Positions 1 to 6,447 of a stretch of DNA of 7,819 nucleotides are shown here, piece after piece. The notes under the pieces are model-generated. The model worked only from the letters and a program-made list of their open reading frames with translations, was not told the origin of the DNA and did no database searches. Position numbers and translations under genes: made by a program. Origin of the DNA: Pseudomonadota bacterium (GTDB lineage: Bacteria; Pseudomonadota; Alphaproteobacteria; UBA8366; JADFVY01); contig JADFVY010000480.1 in assembly GCA_015222795.1 (NCBI GenBank), positions 1 to 7,819 of the forward strand. The letters run 5' to 3'. Numbering within the stretch: position 1 is the stretch's first letter; every line of letters begins with the position of its first letter.

Positions 1-1465
1 AGCCGAGACCGCCGCGCTGGCCCGGTTCGAAACGCCGGAGATCATGGAGGCCGACCTGGCGCCGCTGGCGCTGGATCTGGCGCGCTGGGGCGTAACCGAC
101 CCGGCGGAGTTGCGCTGGCCGGACCCGCCGCCGCCCGCCCAGTACGCCCAGGCGCAAGAGTTGTTGAGGGAACTTGGCGCGCTGGATCGCGATGGCCGGA
201 TCACCACCCAGGGCAAGGAGATAGGGCGGCTGCCGATGCATCCGCGGCTGGCCCATATGCTGGTGGCGGGCAAGGCGGCGGGGCATGGCGGGTTGGCATG
301 CGATATCGCCGCCCTGCTGGAGGAACGCGATATCCTCGGCGAACGCGACGATTGCGACCTGCGCAGCCGCCTGGCGGCGCTGCATGGCGATAGCGGCGGC
401 AAGGCCCATCGCGGGGCGCTGGAGCGCGTACGCCGGGCCGCGAAGGATCTGCGCCGCCGCTTGAAGGTTACTGGCGGCGGGGGCGACGTGGGGGAATTGC
501 TGGCGCTGGCCTATCCCGACCGGGTCGCCAAGCGCCGGGGCGCGGAGGGGCGCTATCTGCTGCGCAACGGGCGCGGCGCAATATTGCCGGAGGGCGACCG
601 GCTGGCGGCCGAGGACTGGCTGGCGGTGGCCGATCTGGGCGGCGCACAGGCGGACGCGCGGATCTATCTGGCTGCGCCGTTGCCCGCCGCGCGGATCGAG
701 ACGCTGTTCGAAGGAGACATGGAACAGACCGACCGCGTCGAATGGGACGACCGGCAACAAAAGGTCATCGCGGCGCTGCGGCGGCAACTGGGCGCCATTA
801 CCCTGAAGGAAACACCGCTAAGGAAGCCGCCACCCGAGGCCATGCTGGAGGCGATGCTTGCCGGCATCCGCCGGATGGGGCCGGACGCCCTGCCCTGGAC
901 CGACGCCACGCGGGCATGGCGGGCGCGGATCATGTTCCTGCGCGGCCTGGATTATCGCGGCGCGGACTGGCCGGATGTGTCGGATACCAGCCTGATGGAA
1001 GGGCTGGGCGATTGGCTGGCGCCGTTCCTGGCCGGCGTCGCGAGCCGGGACGCCTTGCAAAAGGCCGATCTGAAATCGGCGCTCGCCAGCCTGCTGACCT
1101 GGGAACTGGGCCAGATGCTGGACGACGGCGCGCCGACACACTGGACCGTCCCGACCGGATCGCGCCTGGCGCTGGATTACGGCGGGGAGGACGGGCCGGT
1201 TCTGCGTGTTCGTCTGCAGGAAATGCTGGGAGAGGCTGAAACGCCGGCCGTTGCGGGTGGCAGGGTTCCGGTGTTGATCCACCTGCTGTCGCCGGCGGGG
1301 CGGCCGCTGCAGGTCACCCGCGACCTGGCCGGGTTCTGGCGGGGCAGCTATGCCCAGGTGAAGGCGGAAATGAAAGGCCGGTACCCGAAACATTTATGGC
1401 CGGACGATCCGTTGGAGGCCGTGCCGACCAGGCGCTCCAAGAAGAGCATGGACCGGAAAAAATAA
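1..1465 (+). CDS. hrpB: ATP-dependent RNA helicase HrpB, C-terminal part (5' end outside window)
   Basis: Reading frame open from base 2 to the TAA at 1463-1465, giving 487 visible residues of a protein that is usually about 800-850 residues, so the DEAH helicase core lies upstream of the window. The visible part starts in the segment after the helicase motifs (FETPEI followed by EADLAPLALDLARWG, typical of HrpB). It continues through the helicase-associated HA2 winged-helix/ratchet region (around residues 60-105, including GRLPMHPRLAHML) and ends in the HrpB-specific C-terminal domain (roughly 355-475), with the diagnostic ending RYPKHLWPDDP near residues 460-470. The short basic tail (RRSKKSMDRKK) is common in the family. 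HrpB is a DEAH/RHA-type nucleoside-triphosphate-driven RNA helicase of poorly defined physiological role, cytoplasmic. An internal ATG at 44 is not the real start because homology-like sequence continues upstream of it. Family assignment is firm; the catalytic motifs cannot be inspected here. Confidence 0.93.
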   Translation, partial: AETAALARFETPEIMEADLAPLALDLARWGVTDPAELRWPDPPPPAQYAQAQELLRELGALDRDGRITTQGKEIGRLPMHPRLAHMLVAGKAAGHGGLACDIAALLEERDILGERDDCDLRSRLAALHGDSGGKAHRGALERVRRAAKDLRRRLKVTGGGGDVGELLALAYPDRVAKRRGAEGRYLLRNGRGAILPEGDRLAAEDWLAVADLGGAQADARIYLAAPLPAARIETLFEGDMEQTDRVEWDDRQQKVIAALRRQLGAITLKETPLRKPPPEAMLEAMLAGIRRMGPDALPWTDATRAWRARIMFLRGLDYRGADWPDVSDTSLMEGLGDWLAPFLAGVASRDALQKADLKSALASLLTWELGQMLDDGAPTHWTVPTGSRLALDYGGEDGPVLRVRLQEMLGEAETPAVAGGRVPVLIHLLSPAGRPLQVTRDLAGFWRGSYAQVKAEMKGRYPKHLWPDDPLEAVPTRRSKKSMDRKK

Positions 1466-1599
1466 GGGCTGTTCAGGCGACCCGCGGAACCACGGCTTCC
1501 GTCGCCTTACCCACACCGTTTCCCACCGGAGCCAGCCGGTCCGGCTTTGAAGTATCCCCCCACATCAAAACCAGACCGGCAAGCGCCGCACAATCAGTC
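1466..1599. other. Convergent intergenic gap with a weak bulged hairpin
   Basis: This gap separates the end of hrpB from the end of the minus-strand exported-protein gene. Bases 1476-1506 can form a bulged stem: GGCGA (1476-1480) with TCGCC (1502-1506), then CGGAA (1485-1489) with TTCCG (1497-1501), with a four-base bulge on the left side. No T-run follows on either strand, so calling it a Rho-independent terminator would be weak. No coding sequence or RNA gene was recognised. Confidence 0.3.
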
Positions 1600-1980
1600 T
1601 CAGTACATCGCCGTGTTTCTCAGCACCCGATCGAACGCGTCCCGTTCGGACGTGACAGTCATGCCCAGGTCAACAGACGCTTTCTGTTTCACCAGGACAA
1701 CGTTCTGTCCGTTACCAATCAGGCCCGTCGCCCTGCAGGTATCGCCCCGGCAGGTCAGGCGAATGTTCTCGGTTACACAAGACGTAATCTCACCCCACTG
1801 AACGCCGGTGCCGTTGTAAACCCACCCTTCCTCGAAACGCCCGGCCGCCACGGTGCAGGCGCGCTGCAACATATCGGCGGCGCCACCGGGTTCACCGGCC
1901 GGCGACTGGGACGGGTATGCCCCGAGTCCCAGCGCGACAATGGCTGTCGCGATGATTGTCTTCACGATGGTCGGCCTCAT
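1600..1980 (-). CDS. Small exported protein of unknown function, four cysteines
   Basis: 126 residues, starting at the ATG at 1980-1978. This start is chosen because GGAGG (plus strand 1986-1990) sits five bases upstream; the frame stays open further upstream, but those starts lack a ribosome binding site and add no plausible protein. Residues 1-28 look like a Sec signal peptide: R2 and K7 in the n-region, a hydrophobic stretch around 8-22 (TIIATAIVALGLGAY), and a possible signal peptidase I site after SPA (28/29). The mature part, about 98 residues, has cysteines at 42, 68, 77 and 82, which could form two disulfides in the periplasm. The C-terminal half is polar, with alternating hydrophobic residues suggestive of beta structure (NVVLVKQKASVDLGMTVTS). 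I do not recognise a family. It stands alone, convergent with hrpB and divergent from the response regulator, so context gives no function. Confidence 0.72.
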   Translation of the reverse strand: MRPTIVKTIIATAIVALGLGAYPSQSPAGEPGGAADMLQRACTVAAGRFEEGWVYNGTGVQWGEITSCVTENIRLTCRGDTCRATGLIGNGQNVVLVKQKASVDLGMTVTSERDAFDRVLRNTAMY

Positions 1981-1990
1981 TTTCTCCTCC

Positions 1991-2007
1991 ATACGCCCAT
2001 GGCGTAT
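1991..2007. promoter_or_regulatory. 7-bp palindrome abutting the ribosome binding site of the exported-protein gene
   Basis: ATACGCC (1991-1997) and GGCGTAT (2001-2007) are perfect inverted repeats separated by CAT. On the minus strand the palindrome ends one base before the GGAGG that serves the ATG at 1980. It could be a transcription-factor operator or, in the mRNA, a small stem stacked against the ribosome binding site. Function is inferred from position only. Confidence 0.35.
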
Positions 2008-2088
2008 TCCGGGTCCCGTTTGCCGCATGAGGACTGCTGAGACCTCCCCGTCTGCAATCCTTGCGGCTGTATCCCCAATCAACACTTG

Positions 2089-2116
2089 TTCGCCTTCGGC
2101 GTTTGCCGAACGCGAA
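2089..2116. repeat. Imperfect 12-bp hairpin
   Basis: TTCGCCTTCGGC (2089-2100) pairs with GCCGAACGCGAA (2105-2116) across a GTTT loop, with a single C-C mismatch. Neither side is followed by a T-run, so it does not look like an intrinsic terminator. It lies about 95 bases upstream of the small ORF and could be an operator, a boundary element or part of an untranslated leader. Confidence 0.4.
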
Positions 2117-2200
2117 CCCAGCCTGCGATCTTCCAAGGGTCGTATTGCTGTGTTCGCAATATCGTTTCTACCCCCCTAATGTTGCTCGAATATTTCTGCC

Positions 2201-2206
2201 AGGAGG
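2201..2206 (+). promoter_or_regulatory. Strong Shine-Dalgarno for the small ORF at 2211
   Basis: AGGAGG is a complete match to the anti-Shine-Dalgarno, followed by AAAA and then ATG at 2211. It is much stronger than anything near the response regulator start, where the only GGAGG (2286-2290) is 13 bases away from the ATG at 2304. Confidence 0.6.
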
Positions 2207-2210
2207 AAAA

Positions 2211-2279
2211 ATGTTACAATTGTTTCCGTGGTATTGGCCTCACATTCGCGGTAGATATCGTTTTGAATGTTGCGTTTGA
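2211..2279 (+). CDS. Candidate 22-residue leader peptide upstream of the response regulator
   Basis: ATG at 2211, TGA at 2277-2279, 22 codons. The peptide is rich in aromatic residues, with two Trp and two Tyr (LFPWYWP near the N-terminus), then basic residues, and ends in Cys-Cys-Val. Support comes from the consensus AGGAGG four bases upstream. It is in the same frame as the response regulator and ends 24 bases before it, with no other stop between, so ribosomes finishing here would be close to the next start. The composition resembles no conserved family I know. It could be a regulatory leader, a translational-coupling ORF, a small protein or chance. The start is chosen on the ribosome binding site; the same frame is open further upstream without support. 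Confidence 0.42.
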   Translation: MLQLFPWYWPHIRGRYRFECCV

Positions 2280-2303
2280 TGTCATGGAGGTCTGCGACCG
2301 GAA

Positions 2304-3026
2304 ATGTCCGACACCCCCCACATAGCCGTCGTCGATGACGAAGCCCAGATCCGCGAGGCGGTGGGCGAATATCTCGAACTGCATGGTTTTGAAGTCAGTC
2401 TTGCCGACGGCGGCGAGGCGCTGCGCGCGATCATGGCCGCGGGCAAGCCGCTCGACCTGGTGATTCTGGACCTCAACATGCCGGGCGAGGACGGGCTGAC
2501 GATCGCCCGGTATCTGCGTGAGCATTCCAACGTCGGCATCGTCATCCTGACGGCCGCGGGCCAGACCCTGGATCGGATCATCGGGCTGGAAATCGGCGCC
2601 GACGATTATATGGGCAAGCCCTTCGATCTGCGCGAGCTGCTGGCCCGGATAAAAAGCGTGCTTCGCCGGGTCGCCACGGATTCTCCGGCGCCGGGAAATG
2701 AGGCCGGCGAAGACGAGGTGAAGATCGGCCGCCTGGTCCTGAACACGGCATCGCACAAACTGTTCGATGAAGATGGCGAGGAAATCCAGCTCACCAGCAT
2801 GGAGTACGATCTGCTGCAAGTATTTGCCGGCAACGCGAACCGTGTGTTGAACCGGGACGAACTGCTTGACTTGTCACACAGCCAGAATAGCGACCCGTTC
2901 GACCGCAGCATCGATGTCCGTATAGCGCGGCTGCGGCGAAAAATCGAAAAAGATCCCTCCAAGCCGCAAATTCTGAAAACCATCCGCGGCGCCGGCTACA
3001 TGTTCGTGCCCGCCGCCGAGGGGTAA
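2304..3026 (+). CDS. OmpR/PhoB-family two-component response regulator
   Basis: 240 residues, the usual length for this family. The receiver domain occupies roughly residues 5-118, with the acidic pair D11 and D12 (VVDDE), phosphoacceptor D56 (VILDLNMPGEDG), switch threonine T83 and conserved lysine K105 (GKPFDLRELLARI); all catalytic positions are intact. A short linker leads to a C-terminal winged-helix DNA-binding domain (about 132-237) with the typical features LTSMEYDLLQVF, DRSIDVRIARLRRKIE and the hairpin ending IRGAGYMFVP. It is expected to be a cytoplasmic DNA-binding transcription regulator activated by phosphorylation. The start at MSDTPHIAVVDDE fits the family; an in-frame stop at 2277-2279 rules out a longer form except by CTG. 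The ribosome binding site is poor (GGAGG 13 bases away), so translation may depend on the small ORF upstream. The nearest kinase gene is convergent and ends 34 bases downstream; cognate pairing is plausible but inferred. Confidence 0.95.
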   Translation: MSDTPHIAVVDDEAQIREAVGEYLELHGFEVSLADGGEALRAIMAAGKPLDLVILDLNMPGEDGLTIARYLREHSNVGIVILTAAGQTLDRIIGLEIGADDYMGKPFDLRELLARIKSVLRRVATDSPAPGNEAGEDEVKIGRLVLNTASHKLFDEDGEEIQLTSMEYDLLQVFAGNANRVLNRDELLDLSHSQNSDPFDRSIDVRIARLRRKIEKDPSKPQILKTIRGAGYMFVPAAEG

Positions 3027-3043
3027 TACCCTATCCTTCATCC

Positions 3044-3103
3044 AGAGCATCTTTATCCGATCAAACTGAACCGGACCGGTTCCGTTTGATCGGATATTGC
3101 CCT
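3044..3103. repeat. GATC-centred palindromic repeat element at the regulator/kinase junction
   Basis: Arms of 21 bases, 3054-3074 and 3076-3096, are inverted repeats around A3075 with one mismatch (T3067 against C3083); each arm contains CCGATCAAAC or its near complement. Outside them, AGAGCA (3044-3049) and TGCCCT (3098-3103) are a further imperfect inverted pair. The layout resembles dispersed intergenic palindromes with AGAGCAT and CCGATCAAA blocks that I associate with alphaproteobacteria; that is from memory and unchecked. The right arm lies inside the histidine kinase gene, and the kinase stop codon (3061-3063) lies in the left arm. As a stem it could terminate or attenuate both convergent transcripts, but neither side has a clear T-run. 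Confidence 0.8.
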
Positions 3104-6100
3104 AGCATTTTGTTGACGACCTTGCTTAAATCGGCGGGAACGAATGGTTTTTCGATCCAGCGCAGCCCTGTTTCCTTCAGAAACTCGCTCGCAGCGGCTT
3201 CCAGTGTATCGCCGGTTATCACGGCGACCCGCGAACACAGATGCGGATGGTTCTTTTCGATTTCCCTGTACAGGGTCGGCCCGTCCATTTTCGGCATTCG
3301 CATATCCGTCAGGATAAGGTCGTAGTCGGTATCGGCAATTCTTTCCAATGCGGTAATCCCGCTGCCGGCAAGATCGACGATGTGGCCGTCCAGGCCAAGC
3401 ATTTCGGCCAGCGATTCGGCGACTTCCGGCTCATCGTCCACAACCAGGATACGCCGCCCCCTGGCCTCGGCGGTTAGCGTCGCCTCGTCAACCGCCATCG
3501 CCACCGTGGCGCCGGCTGGCGGCAGCTTTATAACGAACCTCGCGCCGCCGTCGGGCGAATCGGTAACAATTATACTGCCGCCGTGCGATTCAACGACGCC
3601 GTGGCAGATTGAAAGACCGATCCCCGTCCCGACCCCGGTTGGCTTGGTGGTGAAAAACGGGTCGAATATACGCGGGCGTATTTCCAGCGGCACGCCGGGC
3701 CCGCTATCGTCGAGGGTCAGCGTCACCATGTCGGCGCCCGCATCGAACGCCGTGGTAATCGTCAGGCGCCGGGGTTCCGGGGTCTCCATCATGGCCTGCT
3801 GGGCATTCACCAGCAGGTTCGCCACGATCTGGTGGAGTTGGTCCGCGTCGCCCCAGACGAGAGGCAGTTCCTCGCCGCGCTTCTCGATAATTTCGATGCC
3901 GGCCGTGCGCAGTGTATAACCCATGAGTTCCAACGCGTTGTCGATCAGCACATTTACATCCACCGAGCCCGGTTCCGGCGTTTGCTGTCGCGCCATCGAC
4001 AGGAAGGTCTTGACGATCCGCGCACAGCGGTCGGCCGCCGAGCGAATATTTTTCGCGCGTTTGATGATTTTTTCATCGCGGTTGGTCTCTTCCATCAACA
4101 CCGCCTGCGCGACAACAATGGAAAGCGGATTATTCAATTCGTGCGCCACGCCGGCCAGAAGAGACCCCAGGGCACTCAGCTTCTCACTCTGGTGCAGCGC
4201 TTCTCGCTGGCGCTCGATCTGGGCCTGCGCCTGTTTGGTCTCTGTCAGATCGCGAAAGACACCCAGCGCCAGTCTCTCGCGCCCGCGCCGCAACGGAACG
4301 GCGGCGATTTCGATATACAGATCGCGCCCGTCTTTCGTGTGGATTCGCCGCTCGGCAAGCGGATTGTCCTCTCCGCGCCGAATAATGGCCGCGATGCGCG
4401 CCTCGGCCATGGGCTTCTGTTCGTCATGCACGAAATCGCGGTAATGGTATTTTTCGACCTGTTCGTCTTCGCCTATCCCCAGGATTTTTCGCCCGATCGG
4501 GTTCAGGAACAATATCTGCTTGGAGTCATGCAGCAAAACACCATCCGGTAGCGTATCGACCAGCAGCCTGTATCGCTCCTCGCTATCCACCAGCGCCAGT
4601 TCACGGCGTTTAAGGTCGGTGATGTCCGAACAGACGGAAGCGACACCTCCGTCCTCCATTCGGAAGTCCGTAATTTTCAGCCATGGCCCACTGGCCAGCC
4701 GTGATTCCACGACCTCGCCGGGCTGCATTTCATTCATCCGGTATTCGAGAAATTCCTCAACCCTGCCCAGGGCTTCGACGATCTCGCCTATTTCCGCATG
4801 ATGTCGCAGAAAAGCTCCGAATTCCGCACCCGGGGTCAGGAGATGCGCCGACTGGTGAAAGATCTCCCTGTATTTCGAATTGACCAGCACCACCCGGTCT
4901 TTGGGGTCAAGCATGATGAAACCGTCTGACAGCGCCTCGATGGCCTCGGCCAGACTATGGCGCACCGCCTCGGCCTGGGTTATCTCGCCGCGCTTGGCTG
5001 CCAGTCTCTCATGTTCTTCCAGACTTTCCTGGTATAAGACCAGAGCACGGGCGATATCGCCGATTTCATCGCCTCGATCGGTGGAGGGTACCGGCTGACC
5101 GGTTTCGCCACGGGTCAACCGCTGCACCGCGTGGGCAATCCCGGAAAGGGGCGTTACGACCGTAAACCGCACTACCGCATAACCCAGGCCGGCAACCAGA
5201 AAGGCGAGCAGCAGGCCGCTGACAAGCGCGCGGTCGCGCATGCGAGTGACCGGCGCGAGGATTTCCCGCAGATCGACCTGCGCGATGATCGCCCAGCGGG
5301 CGCCCAGAAAATACAGCGGCGCATAGGCCGACAGTTTTTCGGATTTTCTGCCGGCTTCATCGGTCTCAACGCTGATCATAACACCGGATTCCCCGTCGAG
5401 CGCGGCCTTCACGGGCCCCGAATCAACCCGGCGTTCGAGGATCGTCGATTGCGTCGCGAAGCGGGAATCGGTTCGAACGAGAAGATCCTGCCCGGCGATG
5501 AAGGTCTCCCCCGTCTCGCCCATGCCGGCGGCGACATTAATGACCCTGTTGATCCGACGCACGGGCATTTCGAAGACCAGCACGCCGAGTCGCTCTCCAT
5601 CTTTGCCGTTAAGAGGCATGGCGACGAACCCGGTGGGGCGGCCGCCCATTCCAAGATAGGTATTGAAATCCACGAATATTTCAGCGATCGGCGATGGATT
5701 TTCGATGATTCCGCGAAAGGCGAGGCCAAGGCCGCCGCTTATATCGGTCTCGACAGACAGGTTGGTTGTAAAATCCTGCTGTTTCATCACCGAATAGATG
5801 GCCGTGCCCTGCATATCGACCAGCAGCAAATCGCGATAGCCATGCTGCTCGACGAATTCGCGCAACAGCGGATGGAACCGTTCGTGCGCCAGACTGTATG
5901 GCGACCCGTCGCCTGGACTGTTCAGTTGTTTGCGGCCCGCCGGCGGGTATGGATTTTCGTTGACGTAAATATCATACAGTTCCGGCCCCGCCGCGTCGCC
6001 AAGTCCCCGCCAGCCGGATGCCAATTCCTGAAATGCGTCCAGTACGACGGGATTGCCCGCCTGTTCTCTCAAGTCACGCCTGATCGAAGCCAGATAATCG

Positions 6101-6324
6101 ATGATCGCCGCGCGGCGCGCCTCGAGAAGGGCCAGCAACTTTTCCTCGACCGATTGACGCAATTCCCCGGCGGCCAGCCGGTAATCCGCAACGGCAACGA
6201 CACTGCCCGATAACAGCGCCACCAGGACAACAAGCAGGGTAATCTTCTGCGACAAACGCAAACTGCGGAACCGCCGCTTCTCTTTGGCTGTCGAAGACGA
6301 CTTTATATTTGTCTGTTCGCTCAT
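3061..6324 (-). CDS. Membrane-bound hybrid sensor histidine kinase (dCache-HAMP-PAS-PAS-HisKA-HATPase-REC)
   Basis: 1087 residues, ATG at 6324-6322 with AGGA (plus strand 6329-6332) four bases upstream. A basic N-terminal tail is followed by TM1 (about 28-46) and a periplasmic region of about 320 residues with dCache-like features (GMGETGETFIAGQD around 267-280, then a TDSRF motif). TM2 (about 366-390) and HAMP (about 387-440, DRGDEIGDIARAL) follow. PAS-type domains lie at about 455-575 and 582-698, joined by a likely coiled coil to the kinase core: H-box GVAHELNNPL with phosphoacceptor H728, N-box with N836 and N840, G1 DDSGPGV (872-878), F-box DPFFTT and G2 GVGTGIGLS (897-905). The H-box resembles NtrB-like kinases. 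A C-terminal receiver (about 957-1075) has D963, D964, phosphoacceptor D1007, T1037 and K1059. All catalytic residues look intact. No HPt domain is present. The periplasmic ligand is unknown; dCache domains often bind small molecules such as amino acids or organic acids. The last 11 residues (YPIKRNRSGSV) are encoded by the palindromic repeat. Confidence 0.95.
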   Translation of the reverse strand: MSEQTNIKSSSTAKEKRRFRSLRLSQKITLLVVLVALLSGSVVAVADYRLAAGELRQSVEEKLLALLEARRAAIIDYLASIRRDLREQAGNPVVLDAFQELASGWRGLGDAAGPELYDIYVNENPYPPAGRKQLNSPGDGSPYSLAHERFHPLLREFVEQHGYRDLLLVDMQGTAIYSVMKQQDFTTNLSVETDISGGLGLAFRGIIENPSPIAEIFVDFNTYLGMGGRPTGFVAMPLNGKDGERLGVLVFEMPVRRINRVINVAAGMGETGETFIAGQDLLVRTDSRFATQSTILERRVDSGPVKAALDGESGVMISVETDEAGRKSEKLSAYAPLYFLGARWAIIAQVDLREILAPVTRMRDRALVSGLLLAFLVAGLGYAVVRFTVVTPLSGIAHAVQRLTRGETGQPVPSTDRGDEIGDIARALVLYQESLEEHERLAAKRGEITQAEAVRHSLAEAIEALSDGFIMLDPKDRVVLVNSKYREIFHQSAHLLTPGAEFGAFLRHHAEIGEIVEALGRVEEFLEYRMNEMQPGEVVESRLASGPWLKITDFRMEDGGVASVCSDITDLKRRELALVDSEERYRLLVDTLPDGVLLHDSKQILFLNPIGRKILGIGEDEQVEKYHYRDFVHDEQKPMAEARIAAIIRRGEDNPLAERRIHTKDGRDLYIEIAAVPLRRGRERLALGVFRDLTETKQAQAQIERQREALHQSEKLSALGSLLAGVAHELNNPLSIVVAQAVLMEETNRDEKIIKRAKNIRSAADRCARIVKTFLSMARQQTPEPGSVDVNVLIDNALELMGYTLRTAGIEIIEKRGEELPLVWGDADQLHQIVANLLVNAQQAMMETPEPRRLTITTAFDAGADMVTLTLDDSGPGVPLEIRPRIFDPFFTTKPTGVGTGIGLSICHGVVESHGGSIIVTDSPDGGARFVIKLPPAGATVAMAVDEATLTAEARGRRILVVDDEPEVAESLAEMLGLDGHIVDLAGSGITALERIADTDYDLILTDMRMPKMDGPTLYREIEKNHPHLCSRVAVITGDTLEAAASEFLKETGLRWIEKPFVPADLSKVVNKMLGQYPIKRNRSGSV

Positions 6325-6447
6325 CGCATCCTAATACCATTACCGAACGCGTAAATCCCGGAAACCGTTGATCAGGAGCAGAATTCGCCTATTGTTGCGC
6401 CTTGGAAGGTATCGAACAAGCAACACGGCAATACAAGGGAGACACAG
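6325..6447. promoter_or_regulatory. Divergent promoter region between the hybrid kinase and the DUF336 gene
   Basis: This 123-base gap should hold promoters for both directions. The best plus-strand candidate is TTGATC (6368-6373) and TATTGT (6390-6395) with a 16-base spacer, each matching four of six sigma70 consensus positions. TGTTGC (6393-6398) and GCAACA (6420-6425) form an inverted pair 21 bases apart that could be an operator or chance. I looked for a Fur-like or Irr-like iron box because of the downstream genes and did not see a convincing one. Confidence 0.3.

Larger units (their letters stand above)
1981..2303. other. Divergent intergenic region upstream of the exported-protein gene and the response regulator
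   Basis: About 320 bases without a conventional gene. Its right part (about 2140-2280) is visibly more AT-rich than the flanking genes, as expected for a promoter region. It holds a palindrome next to the Shine-Dalgarno of the exported-protein gene (1991-2007), an imperfect hairpin (2089-2116) and a 22-codon ORF with a strong ribosome binding site (2211-2279). A weak sigma70-like pair, TTCGCA (2153-2158) and CCTAAT (2175-2180) with 16 bases between, is the best plus-strand promoter candidate I see, matching four of six bases in each box; this is only suggestive. No tRNA or known riboswitch was recognised. Confidence 0.4.

Noticed and set aside
818..1393. Minus-strand open frame of 191 codons inside hrpB
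   Set aside because: It is antisense to conserved HrpB C-terminal sequence and has low-complexity composition.
1981..2136. Upstream in-frame extension of the exported-protein gene to an ATG at 2136
   Set aside because: It would bury the signal peptide, and the start at 1980 has a correctly spaced GGAGG.
2061..2210. Longer version of the small ORF starting at 2061
   Set aside because: No ribosome binding site, and it would run through the hairpin at 2089-2116; only the part from 2211 has translation signals.
2284..2325. ATG at 2284 overlapping the regulator start in another frame (13 codons)
   Set aside because: It has no ribosome binding site of its own and ends within the regulator gene; probably chance.
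2214..2819. Minus-strand open frame of 201 codons over the response regulator
   Set aside because: It is antisense to conserved receiver motifs and has no supporting signal.
3832..4551. Plus-strand open frame of 239 codons antisense to the PAS/HisKA region
   Set aside because: It is a shadow of the kinase; no recognisable motifs, and composition follows the opposite-strand codons.
5131..6213. Long plus-strand open frame of 360 codons antisense to the kinase sensor region
   Set aside because: It lies wholly within the well-supported hybrid kinase, is rich in Arg, Gly and His as expected from the complement of GC-rich coding sequence, and shows no domain or ribosome binding site.
6325..6447. 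Fur or Irr box upstream of the DUF336/dioxygenase operon
   Set aside because: Iron regulation is plausible from the families, but no stretch comes close enough to the known consensus to claim it.
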